64,000 bases of DNA from Epiperipatus broadwayi. Taxonomy: Eukaryota; Onychophora; Udeonychophora; Euonychophora; Peripatidae. The notes under the pieces are model-generated. The model made no database searches, had not been told where the DNA came from, and saw nothing but the letters and a program-made list of their open reading frames with translations. Shown piece by piece: positions 25,201 to 35,375 of this stretch. Position 1 is the first letter of the stretch, and each line of letters opens with the position of its first letter. A program made the translations under genes and the position numbers. The DNA lies in the NCBI GenBank assembly GCA_028023455.1, contig JAQFVV010012404.1, forward strand, positions 15,487,000-15,550,999. Reading direction: 5' to 3'.

Positions 25201-25569
25201 AATAAGGGCCATGCTTTATTTTTGTCTGTCATAATTGTATATATGTATTAGAAAAATATTTATCATTTACACAAACATTCATTCTGCCTTATCAGGCACT
25301 GAGAAGAAAGACCATGGTGTTTCTTGATCTTAAACTCAGGGGTAAAAAGCCAATAAACTCACCACGCTGGCTAATGCGGGTTGGTGAGCAGCCCATCCAT
25401 GTTCGTATACTATATAAATAATCACATAGTAATAACAGTTGCAACAACAAGAACGTATGGAGTGGACATTAGGAATTTGCCCTGCTCAGTTCCTTTAAGG
25501 CCTCGAAGAGGAATCAAAGGGTCTCCTTTCAGTTAATAGCAAACTCCTTTCTATAGCCAAACTATACAT
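22252..25569 (-). mobile_element. Full-length RTE-type LINE with 12-bp target-site duplication
   Basis: The element occupies about 22264-25557 on the minus strand and is flanked by an exact 12-bp duplication caaactatacat (22252-22263 and 25558-25569). It has a 5' leader of about 325 nt, one intact 985-codon ORF, and a 3' end made of TGA/ATG triplets directly after the last codon, as is usual for RTE elements, which end in short microsatellite-like tails. The intact ORF, the perfect duplication and the presence of at least two decayed relatives in the same window (11.3-12.7 kb and 62.9 kb) suggest a young copy of a family with a long history here. It is probably movement-competent, judging from intactness only. 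Confidence 0.92.
22275..25232 (-). CDS. RTE ORF: AP-like endonuclease and reverse transcriptase, 985 aa
   Basis: The protein combines an exonuclease-endonuclease-phosphatase fold nuclease (about residues 48-290) with a non-LTR reverse transcriptase (about 480-810). Nuclease motifs: TYNCRSLS at 52-59, CEVRR at 81-85 with the metal-binding Glu, QVYAPTS at 151-157, MGDFNARIG at 186-194, and SDHRLV at 278-283. RT motifs: KGKAPGNDGI at 504-513, NYRPISLL at 565-572, FVDYEKAFDS at 633-642 with the first catalytic Asp, GVRQGDSISP at 690-699, and FADDVV at 732-737 with the other two. The C-terminal tail (about 860-985) is rich in Arg and Trp (RLQTTQRSMERCML, WSWAGHIARR, RWMDEIRK), as in RTE/BovB-like proteins. 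The N-terminal 44 residues precede a second Met at 45 that could be the true start. The enzyme nicks the target and copies the RNA at the nick. No stop or frameshift is present. The stop codon TGA is supplied by the tail repeat. Confidence 0.95.
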   Translation of the reverse strand: MTDKNKAWPLFPGGCKVTNQGSGWWPKAEEGAKNPLIADPGCHLMTTFYLGTYNCRSLSSERRLQELEELSYIKWDIIGLCEVRRKGEETIDLKSGHILYYKGTHIGNTSGVGFIINKKWKNNIVEIDGVSDRVARLVIQLNSRYQMQIIQVYAPTSSHSDEVVEDFYMDVQKAFDQSKQHFKIVMGDFNARIGRQMKDEIAVGNFGYGNRNERGHRLVEFAEKEKLYIMNSLFEKNVKRKWTWKHPNEGTAELDYILTNRKYIFQDCNVLNKFNTGSDHRLVRCKLRVNVKLERQKLLRKTIFTVDIPNLQKHSNEFKLELTNRFQVLGDFEQDSDLNEINMKITDTLLKTATKIAGRKKQQLTNKISTETREFMKKRRNMKIYKNDVLKRIEYLEFCKMVRKRVENDIRKYNCEIARKAVEENKSLKNVKQHFGIGRKFISAIRKKDGIITKKRDDIMKFVEDFYQELYSNKEQVPPISITSSELPRILNEEVRHAIKCMKKGKAPGNDGIIIDILKEGGEEIETILAKLYTKCLNDKDVPEDWKNAVIILIFKKGDKEDIRNYRPISLLSVLYKIFTKIITTRLQRTLDFHQPREQAGFKSGFSTIDHIQVLREVIERTNEYELSLCFGFVDYEKAFDSIHISSVIKALDHQGIDPGYCHILKNIYKNATATIRLHNDTGKINIEKGVRQGDSISPKLFTAVLQEVFCGLKWETKGMKVNGEYLSHLDFADDVVVFANNASELQEMLQELADESRKVGLKINVKKTKVMFNRFAQNMKIKIDYKELEEVNSYKYLGQIINTDGNIMEEINHRIKLGWSAFGRNNLILKGNMPMCLKRMVFNKCVLPVLTYGSETWTLNRRAIQRLQTTQRSMERCMLGVTRRDRKRNVWVRQQTGVTDLIEKIKRLKWSWAGHIARRNDNRWTIEILNWIPRDCKRPRKRPHVRWMDEIRKCAGVLWKREAKDQRRWIKLGETFILQWIDNG

Positions 25570-26059
25570 ATATCTATGTAAATAAAATTAAAAAAAAAAT
25601 ATTTTTATTATATAAGAAACATATTTAGAGGATATTTACAACGTAAATAATTTCATTTTTTTTTCTTCTTAGCATTAATCACCAAGCTATACCAAATACA
25701 GTTGACAATTGAATCATGATTGAAGGTCCCTCTTGTTCACAAAATTTTTTAGAAAGCATCAACGTTAAAACCCAGTTAAAAACATGAAAGAGTGGGTCAT
25801 AACTTTTGGGTACTAAGCATAAATTACTGATATAGTAAAGTAATATATAGAAAGAGAGATTGAGCAATATGGCAAAAAAAATACAATAAATAAATTTGGG
25901 CAATTTACAGGCATTTTGAAGATTATAACTATGCCAAGAAAATTGAGATAAAAATATATTATCACTATTGAAAAAAAAATTCTAAGATATATATGTGTGT
26001 AAGAATGCTGGAGAGATATTTCAATGCAGTAAAAAAATAATTACAACTGTATAATATAT
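25570..26059. other. AT-rich gap between RTE and LTR element
   Basis: No supported gene. It ends in an AT simple repeat into which the LTR element is inserted. Confidence 0.55.
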
Positions 26060-26063
26060 ATAT

Positions 26064-28428
26064 TGTAGTGATGATCTACAACCAGACACACCATCCAGTT
26101 ATTTAAGACACTCTACCAATTGGAGCCCCGTAACATATTTGCTTAACCAATAAATTGTCAAGCAAATTGTTATATTAACTTTTTTTTTTCTTTCCAACAT
26201 ATACATGTGTATAAACATCTTTTTATTTCTAAATAAGTAATAAAAGCCATTAACTTATTAGGGAGAAACAGATAGGTATATTAATACTGGAATAAAACGT
26301 ATTATATGTTAATAATTGGGGATGACTATAAAAAAAAAAAAACTTACACATAAACTTAAAAAAAAATAAAATAAAATAAAAACAATGACTGAATTAAAAT
26401 CTAAACACATGGCAACCATTTGTGGAAATGAAGTTTAAAACATTTATAAATTATTATTTTTTATTTATTATCCCATTTATTTATACTCCATCAGTTAAAC
26501 AATAGGAAATGTCAAGGTTAAAATGCTTAAAATAACTTCACGTGACATACAATGCAGTATTAATTGTTATAATTGTCTTCTGCATTCGAAGATAGAACAT
26601 TATTATTTTTATCTGCTTAAAAAAATAAATTCGAATACAAAATGGATCTAAATGTTCGAATTTAAATATATAAATATTTTTTTAAAATATTAATCAAAAT
26701 GATCAAAACCTGAAATTTCAAAGCAATCGTTTGAAGGGAAAGAAATAATTTAAAGTAAGAAGATTAAAATTATTTGCTGATTAAACAAATTTTAGTTAAA
26801 TTTATGCGTTGCAGTAATATTCAATAAATAATTGTGTTGATATATAGTAATATCGTCATTGAAATCTTGAGAAGCAAATGAATCAATAAATATATATTAT
26901 TTTTATATCATGATTGCTTGCTGAGAAGTTTGTACCATGGGGTAATAATACGTCATCAATAAAGCCATGAAAGTTTAAAGATTTTACCTGCCCATTTAGG
27001 AGAAATTTGAAAACCATCTTTGCTTTAAATAAAATGCCTAAACAAATCCAAGATAGGATAATTGGAGAACATTATTATTTTTTGACTCAGACAAGAAACT
27101 TCTATTCTTCGTGGGAGCAAAACCTCATCTCCATTCCTAGGAATTTATTTAGAAAATGAACAATTTCCAGCAGACTTATCGAACTTTAATTAACATAATG
27201 GGATAAAAATTGTGATTTTTGTTTTATTATTTTGTCTATTGTAAATTTTATGTATTATTTTCGTTTCTACAAATGGAAGCTAATGTGTATAATTTTGGAG
27301 AAACTCTGTATGAGAGTAAAAAAGGGGGGGGGGAATTAGATTTATATATATATTTTTTATCATCTTTAATTGCATAAGAATAAAAAAATTAGTAGTTTTG
27401 ACCACCCCATCTGACCGACTCTTGACAACATATGGGAAATTAAGAGGTAAGACATTTTAATATTATCTTATAGTAAGCCAAACTCAATGAGAGATTTTTT
27501 TTCATTTATTATTAATTAAGCTTACTTTTGTATTGCTTTTATAAACCAATGATTTATAACCATTGATTTATCTGGACAACAGAGATTTTTTTTGTTGTTG
27601 TTATGTTTGTAAACATATTTTGATTTTAGCCAGCTAAAATCAAAATCACATATACACATTATGATTTTACATATTCGTTGTTGTAAATAATTAGTCAAGT
27701 ACATGAACTTCTACCATTGGGTTTAGGGCAAGGGTTTTATTTTTATTAACATCATTATAGATATTGATGTGGTAGAGATTCATTCTTGACAAAATAAATT
27801 ATATATATCAGATTTAATTGTCATTCATATTTTATATTTTTTGTTAATCAATAAATGTTTATATAATTTTATTTTAATTTGGTCTCTAACTCATCATTAT
27901 TTCAATATCCACCTTCAGTTTATAGTTCTTCATTATTTACATACCCGTTATAAACATTATTATCTTATTTAGTTTTACACTTATCAATATTATTAATATG
28001 ATAAAGGAAATACATATACATATTTAAGTTATTTATTATAACTTTTAATACATATATACTTATACTGCACATACGTATTTTTTGTATATCCTATGCTTAA
28101 TTGATTTTTGTAATTAATTATCACTTATATAGAGATGCAATAACTACTATTAGTGTGATCTCTTTACCTGATAAGAGAGCTCAGGCAATTACTCCCTGAG
28201 TTTGAATACTGTGGTTTAACATGGCTAGAAAGGGGTGAGAATTAGATGAACTGACCCAAATTGTATCTAGGTTAATAAAAATAGGTAGAGCTAGTCTACT
28301 GGAAGCAGGTACAATCATAGGTTATGTATTTCATCGCATAATCACTTGCATCCTCTCCGAAGACCCAAAGTCTGACCATAATAAGATGTGCTCCCCCTAT
28401 CTCTTATGAAATCCACAAGCCCGTTACA
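26064..28428 (+). repeat. 5' LTR, about 2.37 kb
   Basis: Begins TGTAGTGATGATCTACAACC and ends CCCGTTACA. It aligns along its length with 32234-34384. A segment of about 175 bp near 26660-26835 is missing from the 3' LTR. The length is unusual, since most Gypsy-type LTRs are a few hundred bases. No ORF inside is convincing. The terminal nucleotides form the usual TG...CA pair. Confidence 0.93.
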
Positions 28429-28430
28429 TC

Positions 28431-28448
28431 TGGCGCCCAACATGGGGC
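28431..28448 (+). other. Primer binding site, tRNA-Lys type
   Basis: TGGCGCCCAACATGGGGC starts two bases after the LTR. It differs by one base from the TGGCGCCCAACGTGGGGC site that pairs with the 3' end of tRNA-Lys (the Lys1,2 type used by several retroviruses and Gypsy elements). Minus-strand DNA synthesis would start here. Confidence 0.88.
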
Positions 28449-28957
28449 ATGAATATCAAGTCTCCAAGAAGATCTACCTATTGAACTCATAAAAAAAATA
28501 ATTTTTTCAGTTTGAAATTTTTTTTAGCTTAAATCGTTTTTACATATATATATAACCTCTATAAACTTACACATCTAACACATAATTGGTTCATATAATT
28601 ACAGCTTTGAAAAGTGTATTTAATATTTCTTTTTATTATAAATAGTTTTATTAAATAAAAACTATTATCTGGAATGGTAAGTGAAATTTGAGGGATATAA
28701 ATAATGAAATGAGCAGAGACCAACCATTAAATAAATAATCATTGATTAAACTGTACTTAAAATAGATGAGTCTGGGAAAATAAAAGATCAGGTTTTTAAA
28801 ATGGAAAATAAAAGTTACATACATAAGGGGAATCTAAACTAAATACAAATGGCAAAAAGATGACGTATAAAAACCCTATGGTATATATATATATATATAT
28901 ATTCACTTGTATTAATAAAACCAAATAATATATTTTAAATTTATAAATGAAATTTTA

Positions 28958-30067
28958 ATGTTAACCAGAAATAAAAAATATTTATTAAATATGGATCTTC
29001 AACATTTACCAGAATCAGATAGTAGTAGTGATAGTGAAATAGAAATGACTACCACTGTTGTTGAGAAAGAAGCGAAGTATAGCCAAGCATCTGGGGGGTC
29101 TATAACCGAAACTAAACATTTCCAACAAATGCAGGAAGAAAGCCAGATAGTTTTTCAAACTGAAGAGAACCCAATCAATGAAGTCAATCAAATACCCGAA
29201 GTTGAAATAACACAGATTACTAAGAATATGACGGCCATGCAACTAATGATACAGACTATGATAGAAAAGATGGAAGCAATGATAGATAGTAGTAGTAGTT
29301 TAGAAGCAAAGATAAATAGTAATAATAGTAGTTTAGAAGCAAAGATAGATAGCAATAACAGTAGCTTAAATGAAATGTTAAAAATAAATAACAATAGTAA
29401 TAATAGTTTAAAGGAAGAAATGCCAGCCAATAACAGTAATTTAAGAGAAGAAATGACAGCCAATTTCAGTAATTTAAACATTAATATGGATATAAAATTG
29501 AAGGAATTTGAAAGTAAACTATCTATAGATATGGAACAATTATCTTTTGGTTTAAATAGTGTCCAAGAAGATAATAAAGAATTGAAACAGGCTATGTTTG
29601 AAATAAGGAAAGAGATAGATGAGAAGGACATAAAGTGTCAACAGAGATTGGAAAAATTCAAGTGCACTATCACCGGCCAACTAGATACTAAATATGAAGA
29701 AGTACAACAAAATCATGTACATTTTAAGGAAGAAGTATCTGCAGAACAGGATAGACACCAAATAAAAATTCAGGAAAAATTTAATATTATTAACACCAAA
29801 ATTGAGCAACTTCACTTCCGATTAAATAATAAAGTGGAATTGAATAACAAATCTTTTGAAGTGATTGATCAAAATCTGTTAAACCCAGAAAGAACTGCAG
29901 AAATGAATGAAGCAGAGAGTTTGCAAGACTCAGAAATTATGGAGATGCAACAAACAGAAACAAGGCACGAGACTCAGGATAGTCAAAAATTAGAAAATGA
30001 AGTAGAAAATGATTTGGTGATTGTTGCTAAAAATCTCAGTGGAATAAATGACCACAACACAGAATAA
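28958..30067 (+). CDS. Gag-like coiled-coil protein of the LTR element, 369 aa
   Basis: This is the first ORF downstream of the primer site, where gag belongs. The protein is acidic at the start (SESDSSSDSEIE-like region near residues 18-32). About residues 85-260 form a predicted long coiled coil, including short Ser/Asn-rich repeats around residues 110-165 in which NNSSLEAKI and NN.SLKEEM type units recur. No zinc knuckle (CCHC) and no clear capsid domain is visible. After its stop the same frame stays open for about 40 more codons, so the present stop may cut a longer ancestral ORF that continued toward the ORF at 30310. The gag role is inferred from position and architecture; no family motif proves it. 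Confidence 0.6.
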   Translation: MLTRNKKYLLNMDLQHLPESDSSSDSEIEMTTTVVEKEAKYSQASGGSITETKHFQQMQEESQIVFQTEENPINEVNQIPEVEITQITKNMTAMQLMIQTMIEKMEAMIDSSSSLEAKINSNNSSLEAKIDSNNSSLNEMLKINNNSNNSLKEEMPANNSNLREEMTANFSNLNINMDIKLKEFESKLSIDMEQLSFGLNSVQEDNKELKQAMFEIRKEIDEKDIKCQQRLEKFKCTITGQLDTKYEEVQQNHVHFKEEVSAEQDRHQIKIQEKFNIINTKIEQLHFRLNNKVELNNKSFEVIDQNLLNPERTAEMNEAESLQDSEIMEMQQTETRHETQDSQKLENEVENDLVIVAKNLSGINDHNTE

Positions 30068-30309
30068 ATTTTCTCACAACAGGTAATACCCGAGATGAGG
30101 GATGATCCTCTCAAAATTGACACAGATATTTCAATATCAACTATACAAGTGCCTACCCAGCTAATTAACCCTATGAACACAATATTGACAATGGCAAAAA
30201 GTCATCTATATTCAGTCAGGTAGAAAGTTCAAGCCACTCAACAAGCCTATCCAGAAATAGCATAATATTTGAGATAGAGCATGAATCTCAGAAACTGAGA
30301 CAAGAACAC

Positions 30310-30852
30310 TTGGATGATATTGCCACATCTCAAATAAAACTAAGCTCTCAAATTCTTAAAGCTAACCACCTTAATAAATTCACAATATGTGAGACAATCT
30401 TATATTTTAAACTTGTTATGGAAAAGTATATGAAAGAGGATGAGATGGAAAATGAATTAGGTATATATTTAAAAACATTTCATCATACTCATATTTTCCA
30501 TCAAAACAAAATTAAAGTATTCTCTGGACAAGATAGAGCTGAACTATATAGCAGCTATCAGAATATAATATTGTTAACACAGAAGACTGTAACCATGATA
30601 AGTTATCACAATCACCACACTAGTTTAGGAAATTTTGATAATGATAAAGTGTATGATCATTTTAGATGTTTGCGGTGGCATTTAAATGCACTCTACTATC
30701 AAAATGATCACCCAGATAGGCAAGACATGTGGAACATGGTAGAGAATGCCACATTAAAAATTACTAAACAAATAGATTGCCAGTTTCATAAACTATGCAA
30801 TACGTATGAAGGTCCTTTTACATTCATTAGGCATAGAAATGCTAGTGCTTAA
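30310..30852 (+). CDS. Second ORF of the LTR element, unknown, about 180 aa
   Basis: The frame is open from about 30170 to 30852, but the first ATG is internal; the conventional start given here is a TTG, so the protein probably continued from the upstream gag-like frame before a frame change near 30170. The product is rich in His, Tyr and Asn and lacks DNA-binding, protease or RT motifs that I recognise. A helical, capsid-like fold is possible given its place behind the coiled coil, but I cannot show it. Confidence 0.4.
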   Translation: MDDIATSQIKLSSQILKANHLNKFTICETILYFKLVMEKYMKEDEMENELGIYLKTFHHTHIFHQNKIKVFSGQDRAELYSSYQNIILLTQKTVTMISYHNHHTSLGNFDNDKVYDHFRCLRWHLNALYYQNDHPDRQDMWNMVENATLKITKQIDCQFHKLCNTYEGPFTFIRHRNASA

Positions 30853-31250
30853 AAATCTAATAAAGGGACGGACCTCAAAGATTGCAACTTGAAACTTGTA
30901 CACTGGACAACTCAAAAGTTTATGAATACAAATTTTTATTGTGAGATAATATAATCTATGTTTAAAAAAACAACAACTTAATACTAAAAAGTTAATGCTA
31001 ATTTAGTTACCTTTTTATATAAATATTATTTTAAAGAATATATATAATTGTTTTTAAGAAGGTTCAAAAACTGTTAGAGGATAAATAGATGCAACTACAA
31101 TTTTTTAACATTAAACCACTATTTATGGTTAATAAAAGAAAATAAATGGTATATGTTAACTTAATAGTATTAGAATGCAATGGACCCCAGTATAATTTTT
31201 TTTTCCCTTTAAATAAAAGTATACCTATGTAAAACAATCAATGAGTGTAA
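30853..31250. other. Non-coding internal part of LTR element
   Basis: No motif recognised. It probably spans the junction of the deletion that removed most of pol. Confidence 0.5.
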
Positions 31251-31587
31251 CAACTCATATCTATACCAGTATATCCCACAGAAATAAATGTGGAACAGAA
31301 AAGATTACAAGCTTATGAAAGGCTCAAGAAAATGGCTGACCTAAGAAATAAAAATAAAAATGGAAAGGTATATCATAATTTTAAAGTAGGGGACAAAGTC
31401 TTGATAAAAACCCCACATGTAAGTAAACCGCAAGATAACATGTACCATAAATTTTTTAATCAATATAAATGACTATTTACAATAGTAAAACAATCTGGTC
31501 ATAATGCATATTGGATTGATATTGAAGGAGAGGTACGTGGAACATATAATGCCCGTATCTTAAAACCATATCTTGGAATCTCCATGT
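31251..31587 (+). pseudogene. Integrase C-terminal remnant
   Basis: After an upstream stop the frame reads VYPTEINVEQKRLQAYERL, then KVYHNFKVGDKVLIKTP, a pattern typical of Gypsy-type integrase C-termini (long helix, then the VGDxVL strand of the SH3-like domain). A TGA interrupts at 31470-31472, where GGA Gly would be expected in FNQYKG, and the same frame continues with FTIVKQSGHNAYWIDI and ends near 31587 with NARILKPY, the usual end of this domain. The HHCC finger and the DDE core are gone, so a large internal deletion joined this end to the ORF region upstream. Confidence 0.75.
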
Positions 31588-32220
31588 GAACATACAGTTG
31601 CTTTATAGAATGCACAAACCAACTGAAATAATAGCTAGAAGTAATAGTTAAAGCATAGTAAGAGATAAAATCAATATCAGAGAAAATATCTATATTTATA
31701 TCTAGGTGATTTTTTAAAAAAAAGTATAACTAGGGATATTATATTTATATTTTTTTTTGTTGATGAGGATATACCCAGGTTAACTGCTTTAAAAGCATTG
31801 GGTTATCTTGACATTAACCGAGATAGAAGAGTCAATCCATACAGAGTTATGGACGATCTAATATTTAGTTAGACCTTCAAAAAAAGCCAGTAAGACTCAA
31901 AAAAGGAGCAGGATAGAGGCTAACAAATAAATTTATGTGCCATCTAAATAGACACACATTACCGGTTAGTTGTTTGGTCCACATAATCATCAATAAGAAG
32001 GTAAAAAAAAACCTAAGTTCAAATCACACTTTAAATGATATATGATTTAACCATAAAAAGAAAGTGTAAAGTAATTTTGAAAGACTAGCTGATAAAATTA
32101 AGCAACATTGGAGTAAATTTTTTTAAAAACCCTTCATTGAAATCTAACTCAATCCAGCATTAAACAAACACGTACTTATATGTTAGTGATAAAATTCTAT
32201 CCATAGAATTTTAATCCTGT
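31588..32220. other. 3' untranslated internal region of LTR element
   Basis: No envelope-like ORF or splice acceptor recognised between the integrase remnant and the purine tract. Confidence 0.5.
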
Positions 32221-32231
32221 AAGAGAAGGGG
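32221..32231 (+). other. Polypurine tract
   Basis: The purine run aagagaagggg lies two bases before the TG start of the 3' LTR, the position where plus-strand priming occurs in LTR elements. Confidence 0.75.
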
Positions 32232-32233
32232 TT

Positions 32234-34384
32234 TGTAGTGATGAGCTACAACCTGACACACCATCCAGTTATTTAAGACACTCTACCAATTGGAGCCTTG
32301 TAACATATTTGCTTAACCAATAAATTGTCAAGCAAATTGTTATATTAACATTTTTTTTCTTTCCAACATATACATGTGTATAAAACATCTTTTTATTTCT
32401 AAATAACTAATAAAAGCCATTAAATTATTAGGGAGAAACATATAGGTATATTAATACTGGAATAAAATGTATTATATGTTAATAAATGGGGATGACTATA
32501 AAAAAAAACTTACACATAAACTTAAAAAAAAATAAATAAATAAAAACAATGACTGAATTAAAATCTAAACACATGGCAACCATTTGTGGAAATTAAATTT
32601 AAAATATTTATAAATTATTATTTTTTATTTATTATCGCATTTATTTGTAATATGTCAGTTAAACAATAGGAAATGTCAAGGTTAAAATGCTTAAAATAAC
32701 TTCACGTGAAATACAACGCAGTATTAATTGTTATAATTGTCTTCTGCATTCGAAGATAGAACATTATTATTTTTTTCTGCTTAAAAAAATAAATTTGAAT
32801 ACAAAATGGATCTGAATAATTTGATATATAGTAATATCATCATTGAAATGTTGAGAAGCAAATGAATCAATAAATATATATTATTTTTCTATCATGATTG
32901 CGTGCTGAGAAGTTTGTACCATGGGGTAATAATACATCATCAATAAAGCCATGAAAGTTTAAAGATTTTACCTGCCCATTTAGGAGAAATTTGAAATCCA
33001 TCTTTGCTTTAAATAAAATGCCTAAACAAATCCAAGACAGGATAATTGGAGAACATTATTATTTTTTGACTCAGACAAGAAACTTCTATTCTTCATGGGA
33101 GCAAAACCTCATTTCCATTCCTAGGAATTTATTTAGAAAATAAACAATTTCCAACAGACTTATCAAACTTTAATTAACATAATGGGATAAAAATTGTGAT
33201 TTTTGTTTTATTATTTTGTCTATTGTAAATTTTATGTATTATTTTCATTTCTACAAATGGAAGCTAATGTGTATAATTTTGGAGAAACTCTAAGGGGGGG
33301 AAATTAGATTTATATATATATATTATCATCTTTAATTGCATAAGAATAAAAAAAATAATAGTTTTGACCGCCCCATCTGACTGACTCTTGACAACATATG
33401 GGAAATTAAGAGGTAAGACATTTTAATATTATCTTATAGTAAGCAAAACTCAATGAGAGATTTTTTTTCATTTATTATTAATTAAGCTTACTTTTGTATT
33501 GCTTTTATAAATCAATGATTTATAACCGTTGATTTATCTGGACAACAGAGATTTTTTTTGTTGTTGTTATATTTGTATACATATTTTGATATTAGCCAAC
33601 TAAAATCAAAATCACATATTTTACATATTCATTGTTGTAAATAATTAGTCAAGTACATGAACTTCTACCATTGAGTTTAGGGTAAGGGTTTTATTTTTAT
33701 TAATATCATTATAGATATTGATGTGATAGAGATTCATTCTTGACAAAATAAATTATATATATCAGATTTAATTGTTATTCATATTTTATATTTTTTGTTA
33801 ATCAATAAATGTTTATATAATTCATTATTTTAATTTGGTCTCTAACTCATCATTACTTCAATATCCACCTTCAGCTTTATAGTTCTTCATTATTTACATA
33901 CCCGTTATAAACATTATTATCTTATTTAGTTTTGCACTTATCAATATTATTAATATGATAGAGGAAATACATATACATATTTAAGCCATTTATTATAACT
34001 TTTAATACATATATACTTATACTGCACATACATATTTTTTGAATATCTTATGCTTAATTGATTTTTGTAATTAATTATCACTTATATAAAGATGTAATAA
34101 CTACTATTAGTGTGATCTCTTTCCCTGATAAAAGAGCTCAGGCAATTACTCCCTGAGTTTGAATACTGTGGTTTAACGTGGCTAGAAAGGGGTGAGAATT
34201 AGATGAACTGACCCAAATTGTATCTAGGTTAATAAAAATAGGTAGAGCTAGTCTATTGGAAGTAGGTACAATCATAGGTTATGTGTTTCATCGCGTAATC
34301 ACTTGCATCCTATCCGAAGACCTAAAGTCCGACCATAGTAAGATGCACCCCCCCATCTCTTATGGAATTCACCAGCCCGTTACA
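32234..34384 (+). repeat. 3' LTR, about 2.15 kb
   Basis: Begins TGTAGTGATGAGCTACAACC and ends CCCGTTACA. It is collinear with 26064-28428 but lacks the block of about 175 bp present near 26660-26835 there and shows other small indels (for example near 27305-27320). The differences show that the two copies have evolved separately for some time. Confidence 0.93.
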
Positions 34385-34449
34385 ATATATATATATATGT
34401 ATCATAAATAGAAATACTTTTAAATATTTGAAATTATCACCAACAATAA

Positions 34450-34640
34450 AGTTGTAATTATTTATTAAGCGCACAGAGAGTATATGTAAATACTTTAGTG
34501 ACAGGCTTTAATCTATATCATATGCGACTTGAATGTTTATAATAATCAAACAATATCTTTATTTGCCAATAGAGGGACCTCTCAAACTTCAACACAAGAT
34601 AGCAACTTTTATAAAGATAAAAGTGGCCGTCTTATCTTTA
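34450..34640 (+). repeat. Direct repeat flanking hammerhead cluster 2, left copy
   Basis: This block contains aattatttattaag, gacaggcttta, atatctttatttgccaatag and agggacctctcaa. It recurs at about 35505-35690 with scattered substitutions. The two copies bracket the hammerhead cluster. They could be an older repeat unit or the outer terminal repeats of a larger Penelope-like element; no coding sequence lies between them. Confidence 0.75.
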
Positions 34641-34807
34641 ACCTAAATTTCCACTTAAATAGGCCAATCTGAAGCATCTTGATTTGGGAGTGTGAAGCTG
34701 TTATTCTCTTCACTGTTTAAGTCCACTATTTCCTTTACAAATTAACCTTTGTGAAATCTTGCAATTTACAAATTAATATTACGGTCTTTATACTGGAAAT
34801 ATATAAA
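34641..34807. other. Gap before hammerhead cluster 2
   Basis: Short non-coding segment with a small inverted pair (gtgaag and cttcac near 34691-34714). Nothing else seen. Confidence 0.5.
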
Positions 34808-34956
34808 CTAATAAGCATCACATGACCACCACTTATTCTTGTGTATAAACAGGCAAAACTCACTATACGTATTGCCACACACAGCAAGCTAGAGTAATCA
34901 ATGGATGCCAGAAGGTTTGTGCATAAAATCCCCATCTAGTGTCTACTGATCCAATA

Positions 34957-34988
34957 TCCCCAGACTAGTTTCTGGCTTGTGACCTTCG
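34957..34988 (-). ncRNA. Half hammerhead at inverted junction
   Basis: On the minus strand the sequence CGAAGGTCACAAGCC then AGAAACTAGTC followed by TGGGGA keeps the second part of the core: stem II, GAAA, the GTC cleavage triplet and stem I strand. The CTGA of the first box and the other stem I strand were lost where the inverted and forward units meet. It cannot act alone. Confidence 0.6.
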
Positions 34989-35333
34989 CTTGCTGTGTGT
35001 AGCAATACGTATAGTGAGTTTTGCCTGTTTTAACAACAGTTATACACAAGCATAACAAGTGGTGGTCATGTGATGTTTATTGGCTTAAAACCAATCCTGC
35101 CTAATAGGATAGTGGTGGCTATGGTTATTAAAGAACCAAAGATGCCAAAATGTATGGGTACTGAACTGAGTTCAGATCCATATGACTATATAAGCTAATG
35201 GGCTTGGATTAAAAACATTAAGGTGTTTTCAGTTTAAGACTCATAGTTTTGTAGTTAAGTGGAGATAAAAGATGGCTGCTGGAGGTTTGCATTAGATCCT
35301 AAGATCTAAGTGCAGTGCTCTCAGATCCAAGGC

Positions 35334-35375
35334 TCCTCACTGACGAAGGCCACAAGCCATAAACTAGTCTGGAGA
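35334..35375 (+). ncRNA. Type-I hammerhead ribozyme motif, core-mutated
   Basis: TCCTCA, CTGACGA, stem II GGC-CACAA-GCC, then ATAAAC where GAAAC is expected, TA loop, cleavage triplet GTC, TGGAGA. The cluster-1 copy and the half copy at 34957 both have GAAAC, so TAAAC is a change in this copy. Stem I pairs with one mismatch. It is probably weak or inactive, but family membership is clear. Confidence 0.65.

Larger units (their letters stand above)
26060..34388 (+). mobile_element. LTR retrotransposon with long LTRs and deleted pol
   Basis: Two long direct repeats start tgtagtgatga and end cccgttaca (26064-28428 and 32234-34384). A primer binding site follows the first and a purine tract precedes the second, which fixes the plus orientation. 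A 4-bp atat flanks both sides, though it lies in AT-rich sequence. The internal part is only about 3.8 kb: a gag-like ORF, a second ORF and the C-terminal end of integrase. Protease, RT, RNase H and the integrase core are absent, so the copy depends on help from others or is dead. The integrase tail suggests a Gypsy/Ty3-type element. The LTRs differ by scattered substitutions and one block of about 175 bp, so the insertion is not recent. Confidence 0.92.

Noticed and set aside
29188-29631. 147-codon minus-strand frame
   Set aside because: Antisense of the coiled-coil repeats of the gag-like ORF; Leu-rich only because of codon complementarity.
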